From the NCBI GenBank assembly GCA_003219465.1, contig QHOX01000065.1, positions 1 to 37,427 of the forward strand: a DNA stretch of 37,427 nt. The letters are read 5' to 3'. A program made the position numbers and the translations under genes. Positions within the stretch are counted from its first letter, which is position 1; the number at the start of each line of letters is the position of its first letter. Origin of the DNA: Verrucomicrobiota bacterium (GTDB lineage Bacteria; Verrucomicrobiota; Verrucomicrobiia; Chthoniobacterales; UBA10450). The notes beneath the pieces were generated by a model that worked only from the letters and a program-made list of their open reading frames with translations, was not told the origin of the DNA and did no database searches. Shown piece by piece: positions 1-8,062 of the stretch.

Positions 1-520
1 CTAGCCAATGGCAAGGTGCTCGTGGCGGGGGGACGTGATTCCCGTTTGGTGGAACTCGCGAGTGCCGACCTTTACAATCGAGCCACGGGGACTTGGTCAG
101 CAACCGGCAGCCTCAACACCGCGCGATACGACCATACGGCAACTCTCCTGCGCAACGGCATGGTGCTCGTGGCGGGGGGAAACCCCGGTGAACTCGACAG
201 TGCCGAACTCTACGATCCGGCGACCGGCACCTGGTCACCCACAGGTAGCCTCAACGACGGGCGAGCGGACGATGTCGAAACTCTGTTGCCCAACGGCATG
301 GTGCTCGTGGCGGGGGGAACCAACTTCGAGATCGACACTGCCGAACTCTACGATCCGGCGACCGGCACCTGGTCATTCACCGGTAGCCTCAACACCATGC
401 GAAAGGACCATGCCGCAACTCTCCTGCTCAACGGGATGGTGCTCGTCTCAGGGGGAGCACTTGCCCACAAGGGTGCTCTCGCGAGCGCGGAACTTTATGA
501 TCCGGGAATCGTGGTATCTG
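1..520 (+). repeat. Tandem kelch-coding DNA repeats
   Basis: The core segment encoding NGMVLVAGG recurs at about 6, 153, 291 and 429. Spacings are 147, 138 and 138 bases, all multiples of three. The second and third copies are almost identical at the DNA level (CAACGGCATGGTGCTCGTGG in both), including synonymous positions. This suggests recent unit duplication or gene conversion rather than old divergence. Confidence 0.8.
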
Positions 521-849
521 GCCAAGGCTCGATCCATGGCCAAGGCGACGAAGCTACTTTCAAATTTGACGCGAAGCAGTCGGATAATCGGCCGACCGGC
601 TCGCTCTCTTTCAGCGATCCTGCGGCTGGTATCTCGATAACTAAAGCGGAAGTTCGGACTCTGACATTCAATGGGAACAGCGCCGACATGGGTGGCACAG
701 CGCGTCTGGGCAGCGGAACGAGAGTCACCTACAGCGTCACCGTAACCGATAACAGCAGCGACGGAAGCACGGATACCTTTTCCATTACTCTAAGTAACGG
801 TTATTCCGCCGGCGGCACCCTCATCACTGGCGACATCCGAATCCACTAA
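1..849 (+). CDS. Kelch-repeat surface/secreted protein, 5'-truncated by the window edge
   Basis: The reading frame is open from base 1, where it already encodes a repeat core (LANGKVLVAGG), so the true start lies upstream. At least four kelch-type units of about 46-49 residues are visible. Each has a hydrophobic strand ending in VLVAGG, then a SAELYDPATGTWS(P/F)TGSLN strand. This is the galactose-oxidase-like beta-propeller signature, one unit per blade. After the last unit (about residue 165) comes a roughly 110-residue beta-rich tail without repeats, containing a GQGSIHGQGDEATFKFDAK stretch. It resembles the C-terminal module found after such propellers in soil bacteria (sometimes named post-COAP-1). 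Role is not determinable: probably extracellular binding or carbohydrate-related. No catalytic residues of galactose oxidase can be assigned. Confidence 0.8.
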   Translation, partial: LANGKVLVAGGRDSRLVELASADLYNRATGTWSATGSLNTARYDHTATLLRNGMVLVAGGNPGELDSAELYDPATGTWSPTGSLNDGRADDVETLLPNGMVLVAGGTNFEIDTAELYDPATGTWSFTGSLNTMRKDHAATLLLNGMVLVSGGALAHKGALASAELYDPGIVVSGQGSIHGQGDEATFKFDAKQSDNRPTGSLSFSDPAAGISITKAEVRTLTFNGNSADMGGTARLGSGTRVTYSVTVTDNSSDGSTDTFSITLSNGYSAGGTLITGDIRIH

Positions 850-1048
850 AGGAACTCAGGATGGTGTCATTGATCGGCCTAGCTGACCGCCGACAGGGGA
901 AGGCCATCTCGTGGAAGGGTCCGATGGGCAGTAACGTTCGATGATTCCACGGGATTAAAAGCACGGCCTCCCGAATTTCGTCCGCTGCGTTACAGCCGCA
1001 ACTTGGGCCGGAATAACGATTTCTTACCGCGTTTCAACTGTTCAAAAC

Positions 1049-2101
1049 GTGATTACCGGAAATCCCGATCTCATTCGGTTTATTCGAGCGGAGCTTGAAA
1101 AACAAGGCCCGCAATCTTTCGCCTGGTTCATGCAACAGGCGCTTTATCATCCCGAGCATGGTTACTATTCGTCCGGTCGTTGCGTAATTGGACGTGAAGG
1201 CGACTACTTCACAAACGTGAGCGTCGGGCCGTTGTTCGGACAACTGCTGGCCGCGCAGTTCGCCCAAATGTGGGAGCGACTCGGAAAGATGAACAATTTC
1301 GTAATCGTCGAACAAGGCGCACACCACGGGCAGTTCGCGCGGGATGTTCTCGACTTCATCCAAAAGCGCGTGCCGGAATTCTTCGATGCCTTGCGCTATC
1401 TGATCGTCGAGCCTTTTCCCATTTTACAAGAGCTACAAGACCACACTCTGAAAGCATTCCAACGCAAGCTCGGCTGGTGTTCTTCGATGCAACCATTCAA
1501 GGGAGTTCATTTTTCCAACGAACTGTTGGATGCGATGCCGGTGCGATTGGTGAGTGACGGAGTCGAGAAATTTGTTGCTCTCGACGGAGACAGGTTTGTG
1601 TTTGTCGAGCGGCATGTTGACGAGGCGATTTTCAATCAAGCTGCACTTCAGTGCATCGACGACGTCGCAGCGAACTTGCAGCGTGGCTATGTGATTGCCA
1701 TTGATTACGGTCTCTCCGAGGAGAAATCTCACGATTGCGCTCAAGTCCGCGCTCGACATCGCAACCTCGATTCGCCTTTCGACCGAATCGGAGAGGCCGA
1801 CATCACGATGAACGTCGATTGGAGGAGCATCGTCGAGCGTGCGCAGGCAAACGGCTTGCGCATCGCTGGCCTTACCGATCAACATCATTTTTTGACGGGA
1901 CTCATCTGCCGGTTTGCCAATGATGACTTGGGTCAATCGCTACTGACTGATTCGCCCAAGACAAAACGCGAATTGCAGACACTGCTCCATCCGGAAATGC
2001 TCGGCCGTGCTTTTCAGGTGCTGGCGCTTGCAAAGAATGTCGGTCCCGAGACTAATCCGTTAGCGGGTTTCAAATTCGCGCGCGAGCCGCGCCTTACGTA
2101 A
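1049..2101 (+). CDS. MidA/NDUFAF7-family (DUF185) SAM-dependent methyltransferase
   Basis: A 350-residue protein with the typical DUF185 N-terminus: a segment around residues 26-41 (FMQQALYHPEHGYYS), then GREGDYFTNVSVGPLFGQLLA at 48-68. Motif I for S-adenosylmethionine reads VEQGAHHGQFA (residues 87-97). The usual ExGxGxG is therefore partly replaced by histidines, though the acidic residue and glycines are kept. Eukaryotic NDUFAF7 methylates an arginine of complex I; bacterial substrates are unknown. The start is a GTG at 1049. No ATG exists in frame before the conserved region, and homology begins within five residues. It stands alone, with about 200 bases upstream in which I see no gene. 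Confidence 0.82.
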   Translation: MITGNPDLIRFIRAELEKQGPQSFAWFMQQALYHPEHGYYSSGRCVIGREGDYFTNVSVGPLFGQLLAAQFAQMWERLGKMNNFVIVEQGAHHGQFARDVLDFIQKRVPEFFDALRYLIVEPFPILQELQDHTLKAFQRKLGWCSSMQPFKGVHFSNELLDAMPVRLVSDGVEKFVALDGDRFVFVERHVDEAIFNQAALQCIDDVAANLQRGYVIAIDYGLSEEKSHDCAQVRARHRNLDSPFDRIGEADITMNVDWRSIVERAQANGLRIAGLTDQHHFLTGLICRFANDDLGQSLLTDSPKTKRELQTLLHPEMLGRAFQVLALAKNVGPETNPLAGFKFAREPRLT

Positions 2102-2208
2102 GTCGATGTCAGAGAAGACGCGCGCGATTCGTGCGCGGACCGACCGCAACGGAGCCAAGACGTACAAGTTGCCGGCAAGAGCCGCTTATGATTGTCTAGC
2201 GACGAGCC

Positions 2209-2545
2209 ATGGCCAGAGAATTCGAGCCGGTGCGTTTCTTTGTGTTGATGGGACTGGCAGCGTTCTTGGTGTGTGGCGTTGCGGTGTTCTGCACTCATCG
2301 CGCAGCTCATGGCCGAACGGCGGAAGAACGGGCTGCATATGAAATTGGGGAGAAGGCGGGAGAGCAAGCGCCGCGGGACGCAAAGTTGCCGACAGATGCT
2401 GAGTTGAACTCAAAAGTATTTTGAGCAGCAGGGGTCCGGCGATGAGCTCCAAAATCTTTCGCCAGCAGCTGGGCTGCAGGTTCGGAAGCAGGCTTTCGAA
2501 AAGGGGTACACCGACGGGTTCAAGAAAACGCATCCCGGGCAGTGA
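2209..2545 (+). pseudogene. Small single-pass membrane protein, apparently frameshifted
   Basis: The in-frame ORF 2209-2424 gives 71 residues. It has a hydrophobic segment (residues 9-27, FFVLMGLAAFLVCGVAVFC), then a charged tail ending NSKVF-stop at 2422. In the frame one base over, the same style of sequence continues from 2420 to a TGA at 2543-2545: FEQQGSGDELQNLS and later RKQAFEKGYTDGFKK. Removing one T from the TTTT run at 2419-2422 fuses the two into a protein of about 111 residues. A recent frameshift, a sequencing error or programmed slippage could explain it. I do not recognise the family. The topology suggests an inner-membrane anchor with a polar C-terminal domain. Confidence 0.5.
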
Positions 2546-2628
2546 AGCCACCGCCTTTACCGGCTCGCAAGTTTCCCCCCTGGATTCTTTATTGGATCGG
2601 AATGCGTTTTTGCCTCGCGGAAGTTAAG

Positions 2629-3432
2629 TTACAAAATCACGCGCTCGATGTGCGAGTATATATTGAACGAGGGCGGGCGGAGGAATGAGATGAGCGTTTG
2701 ATTATTCGTACGAGCGAAATCGACTGCGAGAGTCGAAGGGGCGGATACCGCAGCAACAATTGGAATAGCCGCAGCGAGCGCTTTTTGCACGATTTCGAAC
2801 GATGCGCGACCGCTCACCACAAGAAGGTTGCAATCCAACGGTAGTAATCGGTCTAGAAACGCACGGCCGATTGCCTTATCCACCGCATTGTGGCGTCCGA
2901 TATCCTCGCGCACAATTTTCAATTCACCTCTCAAATCAAAAATCCCCGCGGCGTGAATTCCTCCGGTTCGCGCGAAATCGCGCTGTGCGCTTCGCAATTT
3001 TTCCGGGAGCGAAAGTAACGTGTCGATGTGAATTCGGACATTTGCCGATTTGATCGCGGGAAAATTTTGCCGGACAGCATCGATGCTCGTTTTCCCGCAA
3101 AGTCCGCAACTGCTCGAGATCGTGCCGAAACGTTGTGCCGAAATCAGTTTCACTTTTACCCCCGACACAACCTCGACTGTTACAACATTGTCGACCCCGG
3201 CGGAGATCTTCGCGATTTGATCGCGGTCCCGAATAATTGCTTCTGAAACCAGAAAACCCGCGGCGAGCTCGTCGTCATGGCCCGGTGTCCGCATGGTTGT
3301 GGCGAGGGTTTTGCTGCCGATTCGAATTTCGAGCGGCTCTTCGATCGTCAGGTCGTCGCGCAGATACTCGAGTGACCCGTCGTCTTTTCGGCGGATGATG
3401 CTCCCCGGACCGATGCTGTGCGCGTCTTTCAT
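2629..3432 (-). CDS. fdhD: Formate dehydrogenase accessory sulfurtransferase FdhD
   Basis: From the ATG at 3432 the product is 267 residues, normal for FdhD. The frame is open further upstream, but that part is antisense to the MOSC gene and shows no homology. The hallmark redox motif SSCGLCGKTSI places two cysteines at about 109 and 112. They accept sulfur from the cysteine desulfurase IscS and pass it to the Mo-bis-MGD cofactor of formate dehydrogenase. Other family segments are GHDDELAAGFL (51-61) and REDIGRHNAVDKAIG. It is divergent from MOSC-mobA with about 30 bases between proposed starts, so a shared control region is likely. No molybdoenzyme lies in the window. Confidence 0.93.
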   Translation of the reverse strand: MKDAHSIGPGSIIRRKDDGSLEYLRDDLTIEEPLEIRIGSKTLATTMRTPGHDDELAAGFLVSEAIIRDRDQIAKISAGVDNVVTVEVVSGVKVKLISAQRFGTISSSCGLCGKTSIDAVRQNFPAIKSANVRIHIDTLLSLPEKLRSAQRDFARTGGIHAAGIFDLRGELKIVREDIGRHNAVDKAIGRAFLDRLLPLDCNLLVVSGRASFEIVQKALAAAIPIVAAVSAPSTLAVDFARTNNQTLISFLRPPSFNIYSHIERVIL

Positions 3433-3462
3433 CTGCAACGATTTCAGGTATTGTTGCCGCCG

Positions 3463-3942
3463 GTGGAAATCTGTCACTTGTACATTTCGCCGGGCCACAA
3501 TTTTGTCGGTCACCACGGGCGCGAGCCGGACACGCATCCGATGATTGAAACGTCCGAAATAGAATGCGTGGCGGGCCGTGGTATTCGCGGTGATCGGTAC
3601 TTCGATTTTAAGGACGATTACAAAGGTCAGATCACTTTCTTTTCGATGGAAGTTTTCGATGAACTTTGCAACGCGATGCAACTTCAGGGCTGCTCACCTG
3701 CTCTCGCTCGACGGAACGTGATCACGCGCGGCGTTGATCTAAATGATTTGATTGGACAGGAGTTCGAGGTGCAAGGCGGTCGTTTTCTCGGAATGGAGGA
3801 GTGCCGGCCATGTTACTGGATGGACGGCGCATTCGCGCCGGGTGCGCAGGAGTTTCTAAAAGGCCGTGGTGGTTTGCGCGCGAAGATTTTAACTGATGGA
3901 TCCTTGCACTTGACCGCCCACGTGCTCGCCGCCACACAATGA
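3463..3942 (+). CDS. MOSC-domain protein
   Basis: Core sequence: HLYISPGHNF, then IECVAGRGIRGDRYFDF, then NVITRGVDLNDLIGQEF, then FLGMEECRPCYWMD. This is the MOSC fold found in molybdenum-cofactor sulfurases and YiiM/YuaD proteins. The cysteines in EECRPCYWMD correspond to the conserved Cys region expected to handle sulfur or bind the cofactor. The start is uncertain. GTG 3463 puts the homology at residue 2; the open frame begins at GTG 3418, but that would overlap the divergent fdhD start. The stop overlaps the mobA ATG by four bases (ATGA), so translational coupling with mobA is likely. Role inferred: maturation or trafficking of sulfurated Moco. Confidence 0.8.
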   Translation: MEICHLYISPGHNFVGHHGREPDTHPMIETSEIECVAGRGIRGDRYFDFKDDYKGQITFFSMEVFDELCNAMQLQGCSPALARRNVITRGVDLNDLIGQEFEVQGGRFLGMEECRPCYWMDGAFAPGAQEFLKGRGGLRAKILTDGSLHLTAHVLAATQ

Positions 3943-4508
3943 CCTTTAGTGCGGTGCTGCTTGCCGGCGGCGAATCTCGTCGGATGGGCAGAGACAAAGC
4001 AAACGTTCTCTTTCGCGGAAAACCGCTCTGGCAAGTTCAACTGGAAACACTTCAGAAACTAGAGGCGAGAGAAATTTTTGTTTCAGCGCCCATCGATCCG
4101 CCGTGGCGGCCTGACGGTGTCCCTTTCGTGGGGGATGTTGCACCATCACGCGGCCCGCTCAGCGGTCTCGCTGCATCTGTGGATCGAATGAGCACGAGTC
4201 ATCTGCTAGCGCTCGCAATCGATATGCCGTTCATGACAGAAAATTACCTTCACTGTCTTTGCGATCAGATCGAGCCGGGGCGCGGCGTCGTTCCGAAAAT
4301 CGGCAGCCGCTTTGAACCCCTGGCGGCGGCTTATCCCCGGGAAGCAGAAATCGATTTTCGCAGCGCACTGGCAGGCGCCGATTATTCACTGCAAACGGTT
4401 GTCGGCGATCTGGTCGAGAGTGGAAAGTTGCGAGAGTTACTCGTTACAGCAGAAGACAAGCGATTGTTCATGAATGTGAACGCACTGAGTGATCTGCAAT
4501 CTGCGTGA
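3939..4508 (+). CDS. mobA: Molybdenum cofactor guanylyltransferase MobA
   Basis: A 189-residue nucleotidyltransferase. The N-terminal signature LLAGGESRRMGRDKA (residues 7-21) is the GTP-binding loop. The metal-binding aspartate is in LALAIDMPFM (D95). The family attaches GMP to Mo-molybdopterin, giving the MGD cofactor used by formate dehydrogenases and other DMSO-reductase-type enzymes. Length matches the family (about 190-200). The ATG overlaps the stop of the MOSC gene. With fdhD next door, the three genes form a compact cofactor-maturation locus. Confidence 0.92.
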   Translation: MTFSAVLLAGGESRRMGRDKANVLFRGKPLWQVQLETLQKLEAREIFVSAPIDPPWRPDGVPFVGDVAPSRGPLSGLAASVDRMSTSHLLALAIDMPFMTENYLHCLCDQIEPGRGVVPKIGSRFEPLAAAYPREAEIDFRSALAGADYSLQTVVGDLVESGKLRELLVTAEDKRLFMNVNALSDLQSA

Positions 4509-4668
4509 AGTTTGCAAGGCGCATCGGCTTCTCCGAAGACGATGTCCATCGCCCGCAGCGCGCCGGACAAAATCATCAACGCTGCTAGCCGGCTTGCTCA
4601 GCGTCACAAAGCTGCTCTTGCAAAAATGCCACAACTGCCCGATCTATCCGTCGCGATTTGGGCACCGT

Positions 4669-5484
4669 ATGAAGAGGTCTCTTTCGAAGGGCATAGCTTT
4701 ATTTTTTTTAGCTCCTGCGTGCGCGTTTGCCGGGATTCACGTGCTGAACCTTTCACACTACGACATGATGCGGCCGGATTTCGCTGCCATGAAACGCCAG
4801 GGCATCGTCGGTGTGATTCATGAAGCCACGTTTCCTTCGTTCCAACGCGATGCGAAATATTTCGATCGGCAAATGTCGGCACTGCAGGCAGGCCTGCTCT
4901 GGGGCGCGTATCATTACGCGAATGCAAGCGATCCCATTCGCCAAGCCGATCATTTCCTAAGCGTTGTTTCGAATGCCTGGGCGCACGCTAATCCCGCCCT
5001 GCGCCCAAGTGCCGGCGTGTTGCTCGTACTGGATTTTGAGAAAAACGGTCATTATCCCGGCGGAACGATGCGCCCGGACCAGGCAGTCGCCTTCGTTGAA
5101 CGAATTCGCGAGCGCACGGGTGTTTATCCTGGCATTTATTCCGGTGAATATCATCTGGGGCAGGCTCTGAATAGTTCTAAAGTGACCAACGCGCAGAGGA
5201 AAACGCTGGCGAATTGCTGGTTGTGGGTTGCCAACTATCAGAAGCAGCCGCGCTCGACAGCTCCATGGAGCTACTGGGCTCTCTGGCAATACACCGGCGA
5301 CGGTAGATGCGGTCTTCCGCGCTCTTCGTATCCAATCAGCATCGCTAATATGCGCAAGGCGGAACTGAACGTTTTCCGCGGAAGCCGATCTGATCTGGAA
5401 GAATTCTGGCAGCGACGTGCGTGGAATCCCGCAGGAGGAAAGCCTCGCCCCGAATCGGAGCGGACGCTCACGGCCGAGTTGTAA
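4669..5484 (+). CDS. Secreted GH25-like (lysozyme family) protein with substituted active-site positions
   Basis: The ATG at 4669 gives 271 residues with a signal peptide (MKRSLSKGIALFFLAPACAFA, cleavage near residue 21). The body follows the GH25 muramidase pattern: a LNLSHYD strand, GVIHEATF, WGAYHYANASDPIRQADHF, LLVLDFEKN (the DxE strand with the catalytic glutamate), GVYPGIYSGEYHL and YWALWQYTGDGRC. Two positions usually aspartate in the family differ. The first strand, normally of the type IDVSHY, reads LNLSHY. The last, normally of the type DLNVF, reads ELNVF. It may be an altered or weak muramidase. The longer open frame upstream (from 4489) lacks coding character. Confidence 0.82.
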   Translation: MKRSLSKGIALFFLAPACAFAGIHVLNLSHYDMMRPDFAAMKRQGIVGVIHEATFPSFQRDAKYFDRQMSALQAGLLWGAYHYANASDPIRQADHFLSVVSNAWAHANPALRPSAGVLLVLDFEKNGHYPGGTMRPDQAVAFVERIRERTGVYPGIYSGEYHLGQALNSSKVTNAQRKTLANCWLWVANYQKQPRSTAPWSYWALWQYTGDGRCGLPRSSYPISIANMRKAELNVFRGSRSDLEEFWQRRAWNPAGGKPRPESERTLTAEL

Positions 5485-5533
5485 ATCGAAGGCGTTTTTC
5501 CGATCGCCGTAGCGGTTGGAGAGCCAGCGCTCC

Positions 5534-6685
5534 TCATTTTTGGATGCCGCGCTTTGTCGTAAGGTAGACCGCAAAACTCCCGAGCCAATGGCCGCCTTCG
5601 TAATGCGCACCGGTCACTGCTGCCAGTCCCGCGCGCCTATGCGCTTCTGCAGCCGCTTCGAGCGCGGGTCGGCGTGAGTCCTCGTTAGGCAAAACCGAGG
5701 CGATTCCCTCCAGCATCCACGCGCGGCTCAGGTTTAGCCCATCCAGATGCGCGAGCTTCGGGTCGCTCGGATCGGGCGAAACTGTGACGGGCAGCCAATT
5801 CGCAGTCGCCGTTCTCGGAATTTGAGGCAGAAATTCCGTGAGCCATTTTGCGAACTCAGCTTTCGTCAAGACGCGACGCATCACGTCGGCTTCGCCTAGG
5901 CAGGGCGAAAGAAAATCTTCTCCCGACGGTTCGTACGCGAGCGGGCAATTCTTGTCCGCCGAGAAAAATTTTCGTGCTGAATCAGCGGCAAGTTTAACTA
6001 CTCCTTCATCATTTTTGCCGTGTGCATAATCGAGAATAAGCCCGAGCGCGAAGGCGGTTTGATCGTGCTCGCCGATACGCACCGGATGCGAGAGTTTTGG
6101 CAGCCACGTTCTCAGTCGCTCAACAGCGACGTCTTCGAGCGGCTTCAAATCTGCCAACATCTCTTGCGCCTGCGGATCATCCCATTCACGCAGCTCAGCG
6201 CAGAGTTGCAACAGCCACGCTAATCCGTATGGCCGTTCGAAACTCGCGCGGCCGTCTCCTCGTAAATATGCCGCTTCAGCCTTCAGATTTTCAGCGGTGA
6301 GGCTTTCCTTCAAAGCGTCGCGCGCGGCTTTTGCGAATGACGCGTCTGGAAACGTGCGCAATAACCGCACCAGCAGCCACTGTCCATGCACCGACGAGTG
6401 CCAATCGTAACACCCGCAAAAGGCAGGCGTCAGTTTCCGTGGCGGTGCCACATCGGCGTCGCTGTTCAGAACGTGACTGATCTTGTTCGGGTATTCCTTG
6501 TGCACACACGCCAGCGCCAACTTTGCAAATCGTTCGGCCGCGGAAACATCAAATCCTCCGGCCGACGGATTCGCGTCGGCGATTTTCTGAAGAGCAGCGT
6601 CTTCAGCCGCGACGCCCATCAGCGGGGCTGCCAGTAAGGCGCACACAAGATTCTTCAAACGTGGAGGATGAAGCGTGACGGCCAC
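5534..6685 (-). CDS. DUF2891 family exported protein
   Basis: About 383 residues with an N-terminal hydrophobic stretch (LKNLVCALLAAPLMGVAAEDA) that looks like a signal peptide. The body is helix-rich. It contains FCGCYDWHSSVHGQWLLVRLLR, the characteristic DUF2891 segment with Cys-Tyr-Asp-Trp-His-Ser, and ends TGAHYEGGHWLGSFAVYLTT. Homologues resemble alpha/alpha-barrel proteins and have no established reaction. The start is uncertain: the open frame reaches TTG 6772, but GTG 6685 or 6700 place the signal peptide near the N-terminus. It is convergent with the GH25-like gene and divergent from the acyl-CoA dehydrogenase. Confidence 0.8.
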   Translation of the reverse strand: MAVTLHPPRLKNLVCALLAAPLMGVAAEDAALQKIADANPSAGGFDVSAAERFAKLALACVHKEYPNKISHVLNSDADVAPPRKLTPAFCGCYDWHSSVHGQWLLVRLLRTFPDASFAKAARDALKESLTAENLKAEAAYLRGDGRASFERPYGLAWLLQLCAELREWDDPQAQEMLADLKPLEDVAVERLRTWLPKLSHPVRIGEHDQTAFALGLILDYAHGKNDEGVVKLAADSARKFFSADKNCPLAYEPSGEDFLSPCLGEADVMRRVLTKAEFAKWLTEFLPQIPRTATANWLPVTVSPDPSDPKLAHLDGLNLSRAWMLEGIASVLPNEDSRRPALEAAAEAHRRAGLAAVTGAHYEGGHWLGSFAVYLTTKRGIQK

Positions 6686-6808
6686 AGCGGCTACAATCAC
6701 GCTATCGCTTCGCTTCGTAAAGATAGAAGGATTTTCCACGGATCGCGCGACCGTTGTATTCGCGTAGGGCAACCGCTAGAGTGGCGCGCATTAGCCAGGT
6801 CGCATGCC

Positions 6809-7972
6809 ATGGATTCGCTCGATTACTATAAAATCGAAGAACTTCTGACGGACGAGGAGCGCATCGTTCGTGACCGGGCGGCGCAGTTTGTGCAGGAGGA
6901 AGTATTGTCCGAAGTCGTTCCGTGCCATCGCGCTGCCAAATTCCCGGAACATCTTATTCCGCGCATGGGCGCGTTGCGCTTTTACGCTCCGTACCTGAAA
7001 GAGCACGGCTGCGCCGGTCTGAGCTATACGGCGTACGGACTCATCATGCAGGAACTGGAACGCGCCGACTCCGGCGTTCGCTCATTGGTGTCGGTGCAGG
7101 GCGCGCTCGCAATTCAGGCGATCCATTCATTCGGCTCGCCGGAGCAACACACGCGATGGTTGCCCGGATTGGTGTCGGGGGAGCGCGTGGGTTGCTTCGC
7201 GTTAACGGAACATGGACACGGCTCAGACCCGGGCGGCATGGAAACGCGCGCCACACGCGACGGTGATCATTACATTTTGAACGGCAGCAAACGCTGGATC
7301 GGCAATGCATCTATCGCGGACGTCAAAGTTGTTTGGGCGAAGGATGACGACGGCCGTGTCGGCGGATTCATAGTAGAAAAGGACGCGCCGGGATTTCGCG
7401 CGCGAGATATCGAGGGAAAGTTCAGTCTGCGCATGTCGCGCACGTCGGAGTGCTGGTTCGAGAATTGCCGGATACCTGTGGAGAACCGCCTGCCGAACGC
7501 GTCGGGGCTTCGCGCGCCCTTGTCGTGCCTTTCGTATGCGCGTGTTGGAATTGCGTGGGGCGTCATTGGCGCGGCGATTGATTGCTACGAAACAGCGCTG
7601 GCTTACGCCAAATCGCGAGAACAATTCGGCCGGCCGATTGCCAGCTTCCAACTCGTGCAGCAAAAACTTGTCTGGATGGCGCAGGAAATTACCAAGGCGC
7701 AGTTACTGGCGCTGCGTCTTACGCGCCTGATGGAGGCGGGCTCGTCACGTAGTGCGCAGATCTCGATGGCGAAACGCAACAATGTTTGGGTGGCGCTGCA
7801 ATGTGCCCGCAAGGCGCGGGACATTCTTGGCGCTGCTGGCATTACCGATCAATATTCCCCTATTAGGCATCTCATGAATCTAGAGAGCGTCTCAACCTAC
7901 GAAGGCACGCATGACATTCACACACTGATCGTCGGGCGCGATCTTACGGGGTTGGACGCGTTTGTCGGGTGA
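6809..7972 (+). CDS. gcdH: Glutaryl-CoA dehydrogenase-type acyl-CoA dehydrogenase
   Basis: The ATG at 6809 gives 387 residues; the frame upstream (from 6668) shows no homology. The sequence follows the glutaryl-CoA dehydrogenase pattern closely: QELERADSGVRSLVSVQGAL, then GCFALTEHGHGSDPGGMETRA (FAD and substrate loop), then GKFSLRMSRT, ARVGIAWGVIGAA, FGRPIASFQLVQQKL, and the C-terminal STYEGTHDIHTLIVGRDLTG. The glutamate in YEGT is the catalytic base. The family oxidatively decarboxylates glutaryl-CoA to crotonyl-CoA in lysine and tryptophan degradation, passing electrons to ETF. A thiolase follows on the same strand. Confidence 0.88.
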   Translation: MDSLDYYKIEELLTDEERIVRDRAAQFVQEEVLSEVVPCHRAAKFPEHLIPRMGALRFYAPYLKEHGCAGLSYTAYGLIMQELERADSGVRSLVSVQGALAIQAIHSFGSPEQHTRWLPGLVSGERVGCFALTEHGHGSDPGGMETRATRDGDHYILNGSKRWIGNASIADVKVVWAKDDDGRVGGFIVEKDAPGFRARDIEGKFSLRMSRTSECWFENCRIPVENRLPNASGLRAPLSCLSYARVGIAWGVIGAAIDCYETALAYAKSREQFGRPIASFQLVQQKLVWMAQEITKAQLLALRLTRLMEAGSSRSAQISMAKRNNVWVALQCARKARDILGAAGITDQYSPIRHLMNLESVSTYEGTHDIHTLIVGRDLTGLDAFVG

Positions 7973-8007
7973 CCTAAATTCGATCGCGAGCCCGGGGGGC
8001 ATGATGC

Positions 8008-8035
8008 GAGGTCTCTCGCTTCGCTCGGGATGACA
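8008..8035. repeat. Single arm of the dispersed 28-bp repeat
   Basis: This matches the right-hand arm of the family seen at 15499 and 26709: a CGCTTCGCTC core, then GGGATGACA where other arms have AGAATGACA or AGCATGACA. Only one arm is present here, in the gap between gcdH and the thiolase gene. It may be a solo relic or half of a decayed pair. Confidence 0.7.
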
Positions 8036-8062
8036 GCGCAGATAGATTGGTTAAGCTAAAGC

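Noticed and set aside
8-640. 210-residue frame overlapping the kelch gene
   Set aside because: It is a shadow frame of repeated coding DNA: arginine/serine-rich, no domain, and the kelch frame explains the region.
3433-3681. N-terminal extension of FdhD
   Set aside because: These 83 codons lie antisense to the MOSC gene and show no FdhD homology; the family length is met from 3432.
4489-4668. 60-residue N-terminal extension of the GH25-like protein
   Set aside because: The signal peptide begins exactly at ATG 4669; the extension is basic and unstructured and would bury it.
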